Assembly (NCBI GenBank): GCA_003952965.2
Contig: CM025849.1
Location: forward strand, 28,368,900-28,432,899
Reading direction: 5' to 3'
From: Morella rubra
Taxonomy: Eukaryota > Streptophyta > Magnoliopsida > Fagales > Myricaceae
Length of the DNA stretch: 64,000 nucleotides
The notes beneath the pieces were generated by a model, which was not told the origin of the DNA, made no database searches, and was given only the letters and a program-made list of their open reading frames with translations. Shown piece by piece: positions 49,359 to 61,416 of the stretch. The translations under genes were made by a program, and so were the position numbers. Numbering within the stretch: the first letter of the stretch is position 1; the number at the start of each line of letters is the position of its first letter.

Positions 49359-50935
49359 GATTATCAAAATATGCATAATAATACCCCTACCCCTTAATTA
49401 CAATTACTGTTACTGTGATATTGATTTTTAATCAACTAATTTTTAAGATACAACTTTAAATAGACAAGTCGTGTGATTCAGTTTTTAGACATATAAAAGT
49501 TAACTAATTAATGGAAGACGAATATATAATCAAGGTCGGGATGTATATTGTTGAGATTAAATAGTCTATTTTGAACTTCATCAACCTCTTAATAGGCTAA
49601 TGTTTAGCGAAAAAATCTCCAAAATAGACTACATAAATATCTTAGTACCTGTGAAGAGATGGACAAACAATTTCCAACTAGATAACCTATAAAGATCCAC
49701 TGTTGTGGAAATATACAATCTGAGGATGGATAGGTCCCAGAATGTCATCTAGGCCAACAATATTACCTAAAAGGTAAGGAGCAAATAGTTCCAAAGGGGA
49801 TTTAATCGTCTCTTTTAAATTAAGAAACTAATTAATACGTTACACAAATTATATGAGATAGTTTTTAAGTTAATTTTTTAAAAATAATAGACATTCTTTT
49901 TATGAAACTTATTTTTTTTAAAAAAATTGAAATTCAAAGGCCTTTCCATTTTTTTGGGGCTTGGAGCCAGCAATAACCGAAACTTACTATTACACTTTTA
50001 AAACCATGACAACTACCAATAAACTAGCACAACCAGCAACAAACTATAGGTGAGACCCTAGGGACATATATATAAGAGAAATGCATGGTATCCTTTCTGG
50101 GCTCTTCTCAAGTTCTTTTAGGATAGAATCCAACGGTTAAGGATCTCTGAGTGTGTAAGGCCCACTTTTAAAATTAATCATAAACCATTAAATTCTTTTC
50201 AGAAGAACTTGGGAAGAACTCAAGAAAAACACCAAGCATTTCTCTATACATAAGCTAGCAAATATAACGTGGACGTGTGTGCTTGTCATCATCCCGTAAT
50301 TGACCAATATGCCCTGAATCTCACCTCAGCTCTCCCCCTGCGGCCTTGTGTCTATTTAGCTAGCTATAGTGCATGGGCCTTGAATCTCACCTCAGCTCTC
50401 CCCCTGCTGCTCTGTTTCTGTTGTACATCATTGTGGCTATTTTGCGCAAATTGTTTTTCTTGCTATAGTAAATTTACCAAAGATGAAAATGCCTAGCAAG
50501 ACAATTGAGGTGCATGTTGTGTAGTTGAGTTATCACTCCATTGCAATCTTAATCTTGAATAGGTGGATGTAGTATATATCAAAGAAAAAAAATGTCAAAA
50601 GACAATAAAGAGCCTCTGCAAAGAAGTTTAGACTGTTATTCACAAAGCTAAACAGTTTGTCCCTTCCTTTGATGGTTGTAGCCAAAAAAGAAAGAAAGAT
50701 TATATTTGATTAAGACAAATGATACTTTTGGGTAGTTTATAGTAGAAATAAGTACAAGTACAAATGGTCTGTCAGTTGATCTTAAACCCTTTTCAAATTT
50801 TTCTTAGGATTATAGTTTCAAAACATTAGGTTCAGTTAATTTGCATATTCAAGCAACTGCTTATACAAGATTGGCAGTGTCTTAAGCACTGAAGACTAGT
50901 TCTTTGAATAGCGTTTCAGAAAAAGAAAACCTTAC

Positions 50936-51031
50936 CGATGAAACAAATCTCTTTCCAGTCCCCCAATTAAGCTAAAAGCACTGGAATGCTACTGGATTGA
51001 AAGGGTAACAATCTTTCGTATTTATCAGCGA
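50936..51031 (-). pseudogene. second copy of the unidentified exon-like fragment
   Basis: It has the same 96-bp length and the same acceptor and donor words as 47712-47807. The frame reads ADKYERLLPFQSSSIPVLLA, then a stop codon, then LGDWKEICFI. It is clearly homologous and decaying. Confidence 0.4.
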
Positions 51032-51360
51032 CTACTTATATTCATCTCTATCTTTTGTTTTGCTTTTTCGGTAATGGAACTTTATGTTTGGTTCCTTCTA
51101 ATGGGGGACAAATAACTTGGCCCAAGTGGCCCAAGCCGATTCGAAAAGGAGAATATTAGCCCAAGGGGCCAACGGGTAAAAAAAGAAAGGGTAACCCATG
51201 AGCAAGTGGCCCTTCAAAGATGAAGAGCCTTGAAGAAATAGGGGGCTGGGGGCTCTACTATGGGTACGGCCCTAGCAAAACCCCATTAACCTTGAAAAGA
51301 AACTTGACAATGACAAAGCAAGATTCTCAGCCCATTTACTACACGACGACCAATGCGCTC

Positions 51361-52160
51361 AAAAGAAGCTCGGAAAGGGCACTCTTACCCCTTAAGAACA
51401 ATCGGCTTACCCCCTTGCTGATGATATTGGGGCCCCAGCAGGCCCACAAGCAAGTTAGAATGGGGGGCTTTAGGGATAAAGAGAAGAATATCGACCCGAC
51501 CTAAAAAAAAGAAAGAAGAAATATAGGATGAAAAGAAAAAGCAACATTTACGTTTAAAAAAAAATAGTTCGAGAGAATCTAGGAACATGGAGAGAAATAT
51601 GCATGCCCTAATAATGTGAGTGCACTGACTAAAATAGAGAAAAAGAAAATATTATTATGATGTGTGTATATATATATATATCTTTAAATCTCTAGACTAA
51701 AGCACCTTTTCCAAGCCCTCAGTGATTTTTAGTATCATCAAGTCCGATATTATTTTCAGTTTAATTATAGATAATTATGTATTATTATTCATGTTCATAA
51801 ATGTGAGTATTGTATTGTCTTAGCCAAGGGTAAGGAACATCCTTCAAAATATCTATTGTTTCGCTCCCTTCAAAGAATCCACCAAATACATAAGAGAATA
51901 ATTTCCAAATAGCTTTAGCGGAAGGGCTTGAAAACTTCCTCTCCCAACTCCGTAGCACATTCACCGGCATAACCCAATGAAAATTCACAATACTAAGGAC
52001 ATGATTCCAATCTGGATTTTTTTAGTTTTGTTGCGTGTTTGTACTAGTGATTTTGGTATAGTTCCTTGTACTACTATCACTTTTCTAATAAAATTGTCTT
52101 GCTTATAAAAAAAATTAAAATAAAAAATAGTATGTGTTATATCATGTTTTCAATTATTAT
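51361..52160. other. unassigned spacer with TA microsatellite
   Basis: No gene is recognised. A gtgtgtatatatatatatat tract lies at about 51662-51681. Short reading frames here have no family resemblance. Confidence 0.4.
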
Positions 52161-52179
52161 CATTTAAAAAAAAATTTAT

Positions 52180-52903
52180 TAATACTGTTCGATCGACAAT
52201 TTAGAAGATCGAATAGTAATGCTAAAATAGGACCGATCACAAAGATCACTGTCTGATCAGAAAAAATTGAACTCATAAAATCACGTTCGATCGGTCTACT
52301 AACCATTTCATCGTCAAACGCAACTGATTGAACCATAAGTAAGAAACACGTCTGATTGCACACTTAACCGTCTGATCTGTAATAAATCAAACGTTCGATC
52401 ATGCAACTCAATTGATTGATCATCTAGGCGAACACGTCCAATCGTAAAAGCTTCCACGAATCGATCGATTCAATTGGAACGTCTGATTGCAGAAATGAAC
52501 AGCTCAATCATCAAAATGTCTTCATTGATTGTTAATGTTTTTGATCGATCTTGATAAATCGTCGTCCGATCTATTGTGGATGCAATCGATCGATCGATCG
52601 TCAGTTGGACCTTTTGATCATGACCATGAATGAGCGATCATATTTTTCTAAAATCTGATTGATCGTTGACTTTTTGATCCATCGGATGAGGAGTGATTGA
52701 ACGCGACTTTTCGTGACAAAAAGTTCCGTCACCATAAGCTATTAGTGATGGAACCAATTTTGTCACTGAAAACTTTTCGTGACGAAAATCGAATTTTGTC
52801 ACCTAAAGCTTTTTGTGATGCTCTTTTGCTGACAAACCTCGTGATGAAATTGACTTTTAGTGACAAAAAATTTTGTCACTAAAATGTCAATTTTTTTGTA
52901 GTG
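52180..52903 (-). mobile_element. CACTA-type transposon end
   Basis: The right boundary (52903) reads, as reverse complement, cactacaaaaaaattgac, the CACTA terminal signature. Next to it are gtgacaaaa/ttttgtcac inverted motifs (52.70-52.90 kb). Inward lies about 500 bp dense in cgatc / gatcga / cgtctgat words, typical subterminal repeats. A likely 3-bp target site, ata, follows. No opposite terminus or transposase was found in the following leftward sequence, so only one end is supported. Confidence 0.65.
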
Positions 52904-53089
52904 ATACACAGTGAGTCTAAAAAAGTTAATTCTTGCAAGATGTGGTCCAACCGCTGTTCTTGTGACTTTGCTCCTCAAAGTAGTGTTTGTGCTGAAAAAT
53001 TGGAAGAATTATAACCGTAGGTTTATCATCAAACGTTTAATCAATTTTGAAGCGTACAAAGTTGAAGGCTATGTAAAGCATAAAAGGAA

Positions 53090-54000
53090 AGACAGTATTT
53101 TCCAACAACAATCGCAATGCCTTCCTTGATGTACACTATCAACTTGATGACTTTCCTTGTCGGGGACACCAACTATTGCAACATCTCCAGTCTTATAAGA
53201 GGCAACCGGTAGAAATAAATAAATTAACGGCAGGTTAGAATCAATATGCATTCCACATTTAATAATAGTAAGCAATTCATTTCAATGAAAATCTTTACTT
53301 TTTAACTCCTGAATTATACTAAAATGTCATTTACCAAGCTGAACTTTCAATTTCATTGCATTAGGTCCCAAAGTTTCCCAATTATCAATTTCATCCATCC
53401 ATCGCCATCCTTTTTTGTTTTCCATTAAAAGAGGATGGAAATATATCCAAAAAGACAAAAATACCCCCAAAAGAAATATTCTAACAGATTGAGTGAACTG
53501 ATGGTATTTTCGTCTTTCTTGGCTTCTTTCCACCATTTTTAATAGCAAAAATGGACAGAGAGCGGAAATTGAAAAATTATGAAACTTTGGCTATAATATA
53601 TGATGAAATTGAAAGTTCAGACCGATAAAAAACATTGAAGTTATAGTTATTTAAGATAAAATGTGAAGATTTCCCTATGCGTATATTGTTTTGGAACTTA
53701 AATATTGTATTAAATTAGATGTTGAATCGGATTTTTAAGGGCCATATGAGAGATTAAAAGTATGATTATGATATTCATCCTCACAAAATTGGAAAAATAA
53801 TTAATGAAGAAAAATTGAAAATCAAGAGTGCTGTTAACATGAGCAATCTTAGCAAATCGGAAAGTGAGCTCTAAGAAATAATTGTTGAGCTTCAATTTTA
53901 CAAATCTGAGATGCAAGAAGAGGGAGAATGACTTACTAGGAATTTCAAAAAGAATATCCTCAAAAGGGACAAAAGTAGTAGTCCAATACGCAGCCGAGGA
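53090..54000 (-). pseudogene. decayed transmembrane and tail exons downstream of TNL-D
   Basis: At about 54000-53937 the minus strand reads RLRIGLLLLSLLRIFFLKFL and ends at a|gtaagt. At 53191-53094, after ataag, the sequence aligns with the 12.2 kb tail: in one frame LVSPTRKVIKLIVYIKEG compares with MVSLARRVIELIAVEEG. Indels and a stop interrupt it. This is an independent sighting of the module seen 3' of TNL-A. Confidence 0.45.
53580..53860. repeat. duplicated 270-bp block (with 48130-48400)
   Basis: This is the source-like copy, in its expected place between the two tail exons of the TNL-D unit. It is AT-rich and non-coding. Confidence 0.75.
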
Positions 54001-54259
54001 GGAAATTGCAATCCATAATTAAGTGACAACAGTTGAGAATGCAGTTGTGCAGTGACTTCTTCCTTGATTCAACTTCTTCTCATAATGCTTGCACTTTTGG
54101 TTAAGGGTCAAGCCTACTTGGAGAGGTTTTGAAAATGCTTCGTAATTACCTTAACTTTTTTGGTTAAGGGTCGACCATATTTTTTTAGCCTCATACCACC
54201 CCCGTAGGACGTTGGCGAGGGTCGACCCACTTGACTTGACGCTCCCTCATAATATTGCC

Positions 54260-57200
54260 TTACACGTCTGCAATGGTGAAGTTTGGTGTCAGTATCAATT
54301 CACTCGACATGGTATGTAAGAAAAAAAGCCAACTATTACCTTTCTTGAACGTGACTAAGGTCGATGAAAGGGAGAGGAGGTATGACACCAAGGATACCCT
54401 TTCCAAAACAATAAGAAAGACAGCTATAGAATTCGTGTTCCAAACCAGGAGGAGCAATGCTACTAAGAACTCTGAGGCGTTATCCTCATATACTAGACGC
54501 GCCCCCCACTTTTTGATCTTCGGAGTCCTTGGGATCTCGTTCTCAAAGGCCGGTCGATTTGTAAAGCATGTCGAGATAGAAGTTGTGATGTCACTCAATC
54601 GATCCAAATCCATGAACTGTTCCATAAACCACCGAGCTGGTATATAAGCCCAAATTCCCCTTCGTTGATCCCTACGATCCCAGAATGCAGGAGCGCAAAA
54701 ATGTAGGCCTTCAATTGATGGAAGATCAGGTCGACCATTCTCCGAAGCATCCACTTGAAAATGACAACCGACAAATCATCCTCGTACTTTTTATATTCTG
54801 GTACCCAATTATAAGTAGTCTCGACTAATTCCCGATAATCCCGATATCTTTGGACTCCACCCGGAAGCTGAATTACTTCATAGTCAATAAACATGGAATA
54901 CCCAATCCACTTCCTATTGTTGTCGAGATCATGTACAAGTGTTATATCCGAAGGCCCCTGCTTGTATTGCTGAACCACTCTGGTATTCCATCACTTGTGA
55001 AGAAAGAACCATGCATTACCTTGGTACTAACACTACTTGTCCCCTATAAAATCAAATCAAAAGACGATTGATATTATTGTTTCAATATAATTACCATGGC
55101 GCGCTTGCAGTAAAGAGAGAGAGACAAATAGAGAAGAGACTTTTACCTCGCAGCTTCCGCATCCAACTTCCACGTGGAGAATCTGGGATTCATTAGGAGA
55201 ATAAAAAACCAGTTCACGACCTTTTGCACTATGCCACCGAAATTCTGGACGACGGAGGGTGCTCAACAGAAATGGATTGGAGGATTTATTGGGATGTTCA
55301 GAGAGGCTCGTCATCGGAAGTGGACGGAATCCAGTAAGTCTAGCAGTATTTGAGCCCATCAGAGATGGATTGTGGGGCAATTGTGATCCAGTAAGTCTTA
55401 AGATCTTTATGCTCTTCGGGAATGGATTGGGGGATAATTGTGTTATAGAAGTTCCAACTGCATAAAGCTCCTCTAGACACTCCATGCTACTTAAGTCCGG
55501 AAATTTCTCAAGTCTTAGGCAACCTGATAATTGCAGAAATCTGAGAGTTGACAACCTACACATATCACTCGGAAGGTTCGAAAGCTTTTCGCAGTCTCGG
55601 AAAGACAATACGGAAAGACCAGATAAATTCGTAAATGATGTTGGTACTTCTCTTATGCCAGTGCCATCCAAGTAAAGTAGTTCCAAAGATTTCATATTTC
55701 CCACAATATCTGGAAATTTTTTTAGTCTTGAACAGCCAGAAAGTATGAAATCTTCAAGAGACTCTAAGCTGATCTGGTCTGGAAGTTCTCTAAGATCTTC
55801 GCAGAAACTAAGATCCAGTTGTTTAAGCCGTTTGAGACCTCCAATAGATGGTGGACAGAAGTCAAACTTTTGCAACCTTCAAGGTCTATCATCTCCAGAT
55901 TTTGGGCTTTGGAAAAGTCTGGTGTTTCCATCAACCATTCTGATCCACTCAAGTCCAAGCGTTTCAGGTTGCCTAAACTCTGGTATAGATTAATAAATAC
56001 TTATTAACTAAAAAGACAAAAAGAGCAGAAGAGGAACAATGTACATCACATGATAGGTGAAAATCTTACTTTATTTCCCTTCCACAGTTGTTTGACGCTG
56101 CTACCACGCATCTTCAGTTCAACGAGATTGTCTGGGTTAAAATCCATAGGCAAATATTTAAAAGGAAACCCGGACCAATTCATAAGGCGCAACTCTTTGG
56201 TGGGCATGGAGTTTAATGTATCTTCATCCCATTCAACAGTGCTTAATTGGTCAAAAAAGTTCTTCGTAATATTTATGCTACCAATCTTGAGAATTCTCAA
56301 TTTTTTCATCTGTGAAAATGCTTTGACACTCAATCGTTCTTCTATATGAATAGGCAAGTTTAGAACTATGCCTTCTACGGCATCAGTACTTCCCTGATAA
56401 TCAAAACCAACAGATTAGTCGATGCGTTGCAAATATTCAGCAACTACTTAATTCAAAAGAATTGGAACAAAATACAATACAGATCTACAATTTATTACAC
56501 TAATTTACTTACAGAATTATCCTTTAATACGCGGAGAACATCCTCATAATGCCACAACCTACTACGGCGTCCAGGCTCATCAGGAGATTCACGGCGAACT
56601 ATTTCTTGGCCCATTTTCTGTAGCAAATCATGCATATTGATCAACCTCTCTCTTGAAATGTTATGAGTGATCTCTCCACAAGAACTTCAATATTGATGAG
56701 TGGATAGAAGCCGAAACTTTCTATGACATCAAGTATATCATCTATCTTCTCTCCTTTAAAGAAACACGCAATATCCAAAAATAATTTCTTCTGCAAATCT
56801 TCAAGTGCATCAAAACCTATTTGGAGTACATCCAAAATTTTTTTCCTTGGATTTTCTTGAAGTTCCTTCCAAGCTGTATCCCATGCAACTGTGGTTCTAC
56901 CAAACAAAAAAGACCCTAGCACTTTAAGAGCTAAAGGTAGGCCTTGTGCATAATGCACAAAACTTTTAGACAAATCCACATAGCTATTTTCTGGATGCAG
57001 TTCCTTAAAGGCTGACAAACTGAAAAGTTGCAAAGCTTCATCGTTGTTTAGCTGCTCGACTGGATAGATAAAATTCGCAAATTTTTCCAACAAATGACCA
57101 TCTCTGCTTGTGATAATGATTCTACTCCCTCTACCAAACATTTCATGGCTCCTTGCTAATGCTTCTAGCTGTTCTTCATTGTCCACATCGTCAAGGACAA

Positions 57201-59156
57201 TAAAAACCTTTGTACTCGTAGTCTGTTACTTATCATTCGCAGTCCCTCACGATCATCCCTTATACTTACTTCTTCTTCTAGGATCTTAGAAAGAAGCTGC
57301 TTTTGTAAAGAAACTAGACCACAATTTATAGTTTTTTCTCTTACAGAAGCAATAAAGCAGCAAGCTTCAAATTGATAAGAAACTCTATCATAAATGACTT
57401 CAACCAAAGTTGTCTTACCGATTCCACTCATTCCAGTAATTCCTATGAAGTAGACATCATCAGATCCTATATGAAGTAAGTTCATCATTTCCTCCACACG
57501 TGAGTCTATTCCAACAAGATTGTTGTAAATACTTACAAATCTAATGTTTAACTCACCAAATATCCTTTTAGTAATTTCTCTAACAATAAATGATTCGGAC
57601 CTACAAAAAAGAGAAAACAAATGTTTAGCAATATGCAAAAAGTTTATTTCATTTAATATAATTAGAATAAATGGAGAAGCTCTTTCGCTCTTGATATTGC
57701 AACATAATTAAGAGTTGATTTGATTAGCACATTATAATATCTCGTTCGAATTATCAGTAAACTCTGTTTTGTCGCTGTTTTCCGAAGAGCAGAGTGCTAA
57801 GGAGGGTAAGGGGTGCCTGTGGGACACCCTGTTTTTTGAGCAAAGTAGACGCCCAAAAGAAAAAAGAGAAAGATTGCTTCTTGCTTTGTTGTGTATGCAC
57901 CGAGAGACGAGGAGGTATTGAGGAGTAAAAAGGAAGTGGGTGTGGACTCACTTTTGTCGTTTTAAGGTGGAAGGATATGAGACCCTAAGGACAGAGAGAA
58001 AAGAAACCCGATTTTTGCTCCTCTTTTTCTCAATCAAGCAAAAGCAATAAACTCCATCTTTCCAATTGAAGATTGCAGTCGCAGAGATGACGGCAGAGGG
58101 CTTCGGCACTAAAACCTCAAAAAAAAAAAAACTAGAAAAAGAAAGAGTGTGCACTAGAAGGGAGAGGGCCTCCCTCCATCCCAGTGGCGGATCCAGGATC
58201 CAATTTGAAGATCTGACCCTGGGCTATCCGCCATAGACTATGCCTGGGCTAGCTAGAGGTTGGCAACACTAACGGATCTGCCCATGGTCATGTACCACAC
58301 TGGTACCCTTCAGAGCTGGAAAGATCGGGTGGAAGCTGGGTTTTCTTAGGGTTTAGATATTAATTCAACCTTGTACTTTCTAGATAAGCAGACAACAAAA
58401 AAAAGAAAAAATTTCTCTCTGCTCTTGCTAAAATATTTAGTTCAATAATCTCGGTTTAATACTATTTTACTCAATTTCTCCCTCCTCTTGCTAAAATATT
58501 TTCCATTTTCAAGCAATACACTTTTCGTTCTTTTAAGCTTATCACGATTTCAACCTGCCCATAGCACTTGCTCTTTTTCAGTTATCAAGATTACATAATG
58601 GATCACTTTCTCTAGAAAATTGGCAGTCTGTGAGAGAAAAATTTATGTTACCTATCTTGTAGATGCCACCCAGAGATACCACCCACCTCTGTCAAAGCAT
58701 CTCTCCATGTTTGTATCATCTTCGTGTCAACTCTGGGGTCTTTTTCATGCTTAGCAAAAGCTTCTGCAAAGGACCCCGTCTGCTTTCTTACGTCGGAGGG
58801 ATCCACGTGGTAGAAAATGGGAAAAACTATGAGCCCCATTATTTTCATGCATCTGACGATCTCTGCAAGCTCAATCAAACACCATCTAGAGAAAGCGTAG
58901 TTCCCTGAGATAATAACAATAACATACATGGATTCTTGTATTGCCTTCAAGAGCCCTTCTGAAATATATTCTCCTCGTTTGAGTTTTTCATCGTCCCTAA
59001 AAGTGAGAATGCCTATTCGCTTCAAAGCATCATATAGATGATCGGTAAAACCCTTTCGAGTATCTTCCCGTGAAAACTGAGGAAGACTTCATGTATCCTT
59101 TTAGGTGTTGAAGAAGAACAAGACGGTGAGGCTGTCGGAGTGATCATGGATGCCAT
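54260..59156 (-). pseudogene. TNL-D: TIR-NB-ARC-LRR gene, near-identical to TNL-A, frameshifted
   Basis: Exons (minus): TIR 59156-58652; NB-ARC 57600-56513; linker 56393-56070; LRR 55979-55147; C-JID-like 55043 to about 54340, ending at a possible aaag|gtaatag donor. Relative to TNL-A it has lost one C near 59068 (in FHGEDTR, so the TIR frame closes early), one base near 57217 (kinase-2), one G near 56659 (before the MHD region), bases near 55852 (LRR), and has shifts in the last exon. Motifs outside the breaks are good: SRWCLIELAEI, GMSGIGKTT, SRIIITSRD, GLPLALKVLGSFLFG, LDIACFFKG. It keeps the Trp that TNL-A has lost. It is a recent duplicate of TNL-A; the base TNL-A lacks at 16709 is present here. 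Pseudogene, or a gene damaged by assembly indels. Confidence 0.8.
58182..58235. mobile_element. remnant of an hAT-like MITE in TNL-D intron 1
   Basis: A ~54-bp insert is absent from the equivalent intron of TNL-A, B and C. Its left part, cagtggcggatccaggatcc, matches the reverse complement of the right end of the 45.3 kb MITE, and its right end, atccgccat, mirrors the left. No target duplication is visible. It is an internally deleted copy. Confidence 0.5.
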
Positions 59157-60374
59157 CGGTGACTTTCCGGCTTGTTCAAGTAAAATGGCAAGAGATTTGA
59201 GAATATCGAAAGAACCAAGAGGCTGGTGATATGGAAGCGAACAGTACTCCGCGTGAAAGAAACTTCCAGGTGGGTGCAATTTGCAAAAGTCACAATGGAC
59301 AGGGTAGACCAACGAGATTGGCTCCATTGATGGAATAAAAAGATCTGACCAATGGGTTCTGCGTTCTTTTTTAATGTTTTTTCCGTGCATTAGATTAATC
59401 CCACCTCCAGCCTGCCATAATGGAGTAGATTCCTTTGTTTGTTTTAAAATGCCTCTCAAATTTTAATTTATCTAATTACGTCCATCAAGTTACAAAAAAA
59501 GAAAAAACTCAATTGTCTCGCATTTTGTTCTATTGGATGGACGAAAAGTCTATTTAACTATTTCCTTTAACTACCTGAATAGTCACTACTCACAGAATGA
59601 TATTTCGCAAACATTCTTAATGTTTTTAAATTTGAAATGATAATAACCCAATTCCCTAATCACACATTCAACTTGTCAATTTGGTTTTCAACTGAGCATT
59701 GCCAAGCCTATTCTCTGTTACCTCCCCCTTGATCCCAATATTTGGCAGTAGTTGGGTTTGGTCCAAATGGAATATGCCCCATTTTTGCTTCTTCTTTTCT
59801 TATATTAACCTGACTTTTAAGTTTGCCGTATTCGTTGGCAGTTTCTATGGTCTTCTCTCCGGATCTCACGCATCTTGTCTTGGAGGGTCTCTGATCTGAT
59901 CTGTCTGTGATAAAAAAAAAAGAATGGCATGTGGGTGCAATCATGATATTTCTTTTTATTATCCTTTTTGATTTCTAGGGATTTGTTTTGAAATTGCGTA
60001 TAGCTCAGGACATCGATAGCTAGTGGGCCTTACCCTGATATTGATGTTCTATTTTTTTGCTTTCTCGAGGGGCGGACGCAATTAGATATGCTGAGAAAAA
60101 CCTTCACCGGATGAAAATGAAACAGTATTGATGGTTTTTAAAAAGATTATTGATGATTTTTTATAACTTGAAGAGCATAATCAAACAAATAGGATAAGTG
60201 CCGATGAAAATGAAACAGGATTGATGGTTTTTAAAAAAATTATTGATGATTTTTTATAACTTGAAGAGCATAATCAAACAAATAGGATAAGTGGAGGTAT
60301 ATTTAAATAGGACAGATGGGATATTTAAATATAAATGGAGGTATCATCCAACTCCGATTTTAAAGTTCTACCTA
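59157..60374. repeat. TNL-D leader and upstream spacer
   Basis: This is nearly identical to 18799-19975 upstream of TNL-A. It then follows the window-start copy, which continues beyond where TNL-A's copy ends. A 93-bp internal tandem duplication ('gatgaaaatgaaacag', from about 60111 and again from about 60204) is unique to this copy. No gene. Confidence 0.75.
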
Positions 60375-61408
60375 CAGTGGCGGAACCAGGATTGAAATCT
60401 ATGGATGTCGAATTTTAAAGGTGAAATGAGAAGAAAATTTTTTTTTGGTGACCGGTGTTCTATAGCCTGTTGCTGTGACAATGGTAGAGGAAGAATTGTT
60501 TGGCTCAATCCGTCCTCAACCAGCTTCTTATCAACTGATCTAGAAGCCTTCTCATCCATCAAAAGTCTTCATAAAGAGGTTCCAACCATGTGGACAGCAA
60601 AGAAAATCAAGTTTCTTTGGGTACCAAGATATGTCCTCTCCTAATAGCAACACAGAGCATTGCAGTGATTCTGTTGATCTCGTGCCTGTACATGGTGGGA
60701 ATTTTTGAATGGAGAACTGCAAGCTCCTTCTGATCTGCCCATAATTTCACAAATTCATCACCCACTTTTTTGTCAATTAGAATATCCACAATCCACTGCA
60801 TATTGTCAACCTCTTGAGCAATTTCACCCATTAAAGCCCCTTGATCTCGCCTCTTATCCACGCAAGTAGCTTCAGATAAGCACAGGAGAAGAGAACTAAG
60901 ACATCTATGTCAAAGATTGTAAAGGACATCCTTGGAGACATCAAGCCTGTCGCTTCCATTGGTTGCATCTTCTCTAAGCAACCGAGAAATTAGAGATTTC
61001 ATTTCTCGACGAGCTTTATCATCTTTTGCTTGTAGAACACCAGTCAACAATTTCGAGAAGATGTCATCAGCTCTTGTAGAAGTAGATGGTTCAGATAAAA
61101 CTCAAAGAGGAATTTCATTGACAGAGTCAGGAATCTGAAGTTGATTAAGAAGCGATATGGCCTTTTCCTCTTCATCTTCAGACCATGGTACAACTAGTTT
61201 CCAAATACTTCAAGCATGATATAATCCCAGCATCAAACATGATAGCTGCAGAAAAAAAACTCTAGTTGGCCTGTGCCCTATGGGTATCGGGGCCCAGGCC
61301 AACTAATGAAAAAAAAAAAAAAATAAAAAATTTACATGTGAAATTTTATTTTGGGCAGAGGAATGGGTAGCGACCGCCCTGGTTCGCTACCCTCTCCTTC
61401 CGCCACTG
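60375..61408 (-). mobile_element. hAT element carrying a captured host-gene fragment
   Basis: It has perfect 11-bp terminal inverted repeats cagtggcggaa / ttccgccactg and a perfect 8-bp target duplication tctaccta (60367-60374, 61409-61416). The uninterrupted site is present near 367 of the window. Its right ~150 bp, reversed, matches the left end of the 29407 and 63212 elements. Its left ~60 bp matches their right end, so it belongs to the same family in the opposite orientation. Where the relatives have the transposase start, this one has about 790 bp of a BTB/POZ-family gene. Confidence 0.85.
60466..61255 (-). pseudogene. captured BTB/POZ-protein gene fragment
   Basis: Minus-strand translation, in order: AAIMFDAGIISCLKYLE; PWSEDEEEKAISLLNQLQ; ADDIFSKLLTGVLQAKDD; REMKSLISRLLREDA; GSDRLDVSKD; WIVDILIDKKVGDEFVKLWA; LHSKIPTMYRHEINRITAML; FSLLSTWLEPLYEDF; ASRSVDKKLVEDGLSQTI; LPLSQQQAI. 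From memory this is the C-terminal half of a conserved plant BTB/POZ family (At1g63850/At2g13690 type). Its upstream edge, ttttttctgcag, looks like an intron acceptor, so genomic DNA was captured. At least three stops (after NEIPL, after VPKET, after YEDF) and two frameshifts show it does not encode the protein now. It may give antisense or small RNA against the parent; that is speculative. Confidence 0.75.
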
Positions 61409-61416
61409 TCTACCTA

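Larger units (their letters stand above)
48405..51360. repeat. 3 kb direct repeat, copy 3
   Basis: This is the partner of 45123-48123 and lacks the MITE. Inside it, near 50.28-50.42 kb, there is an extra short internal duplication of 'gaatctcacctcagctctcc'. A long T-run at 49320 also differs from copy 2. No gene is intact. Confidence 0.85.

Noticed and set aside
53069..53275. 68-codon minus-strand frame as an independent small gene
   Set aside because: It overlaps the TNL tail-exon homology in a different frame and is better explained as part of that decayed module.
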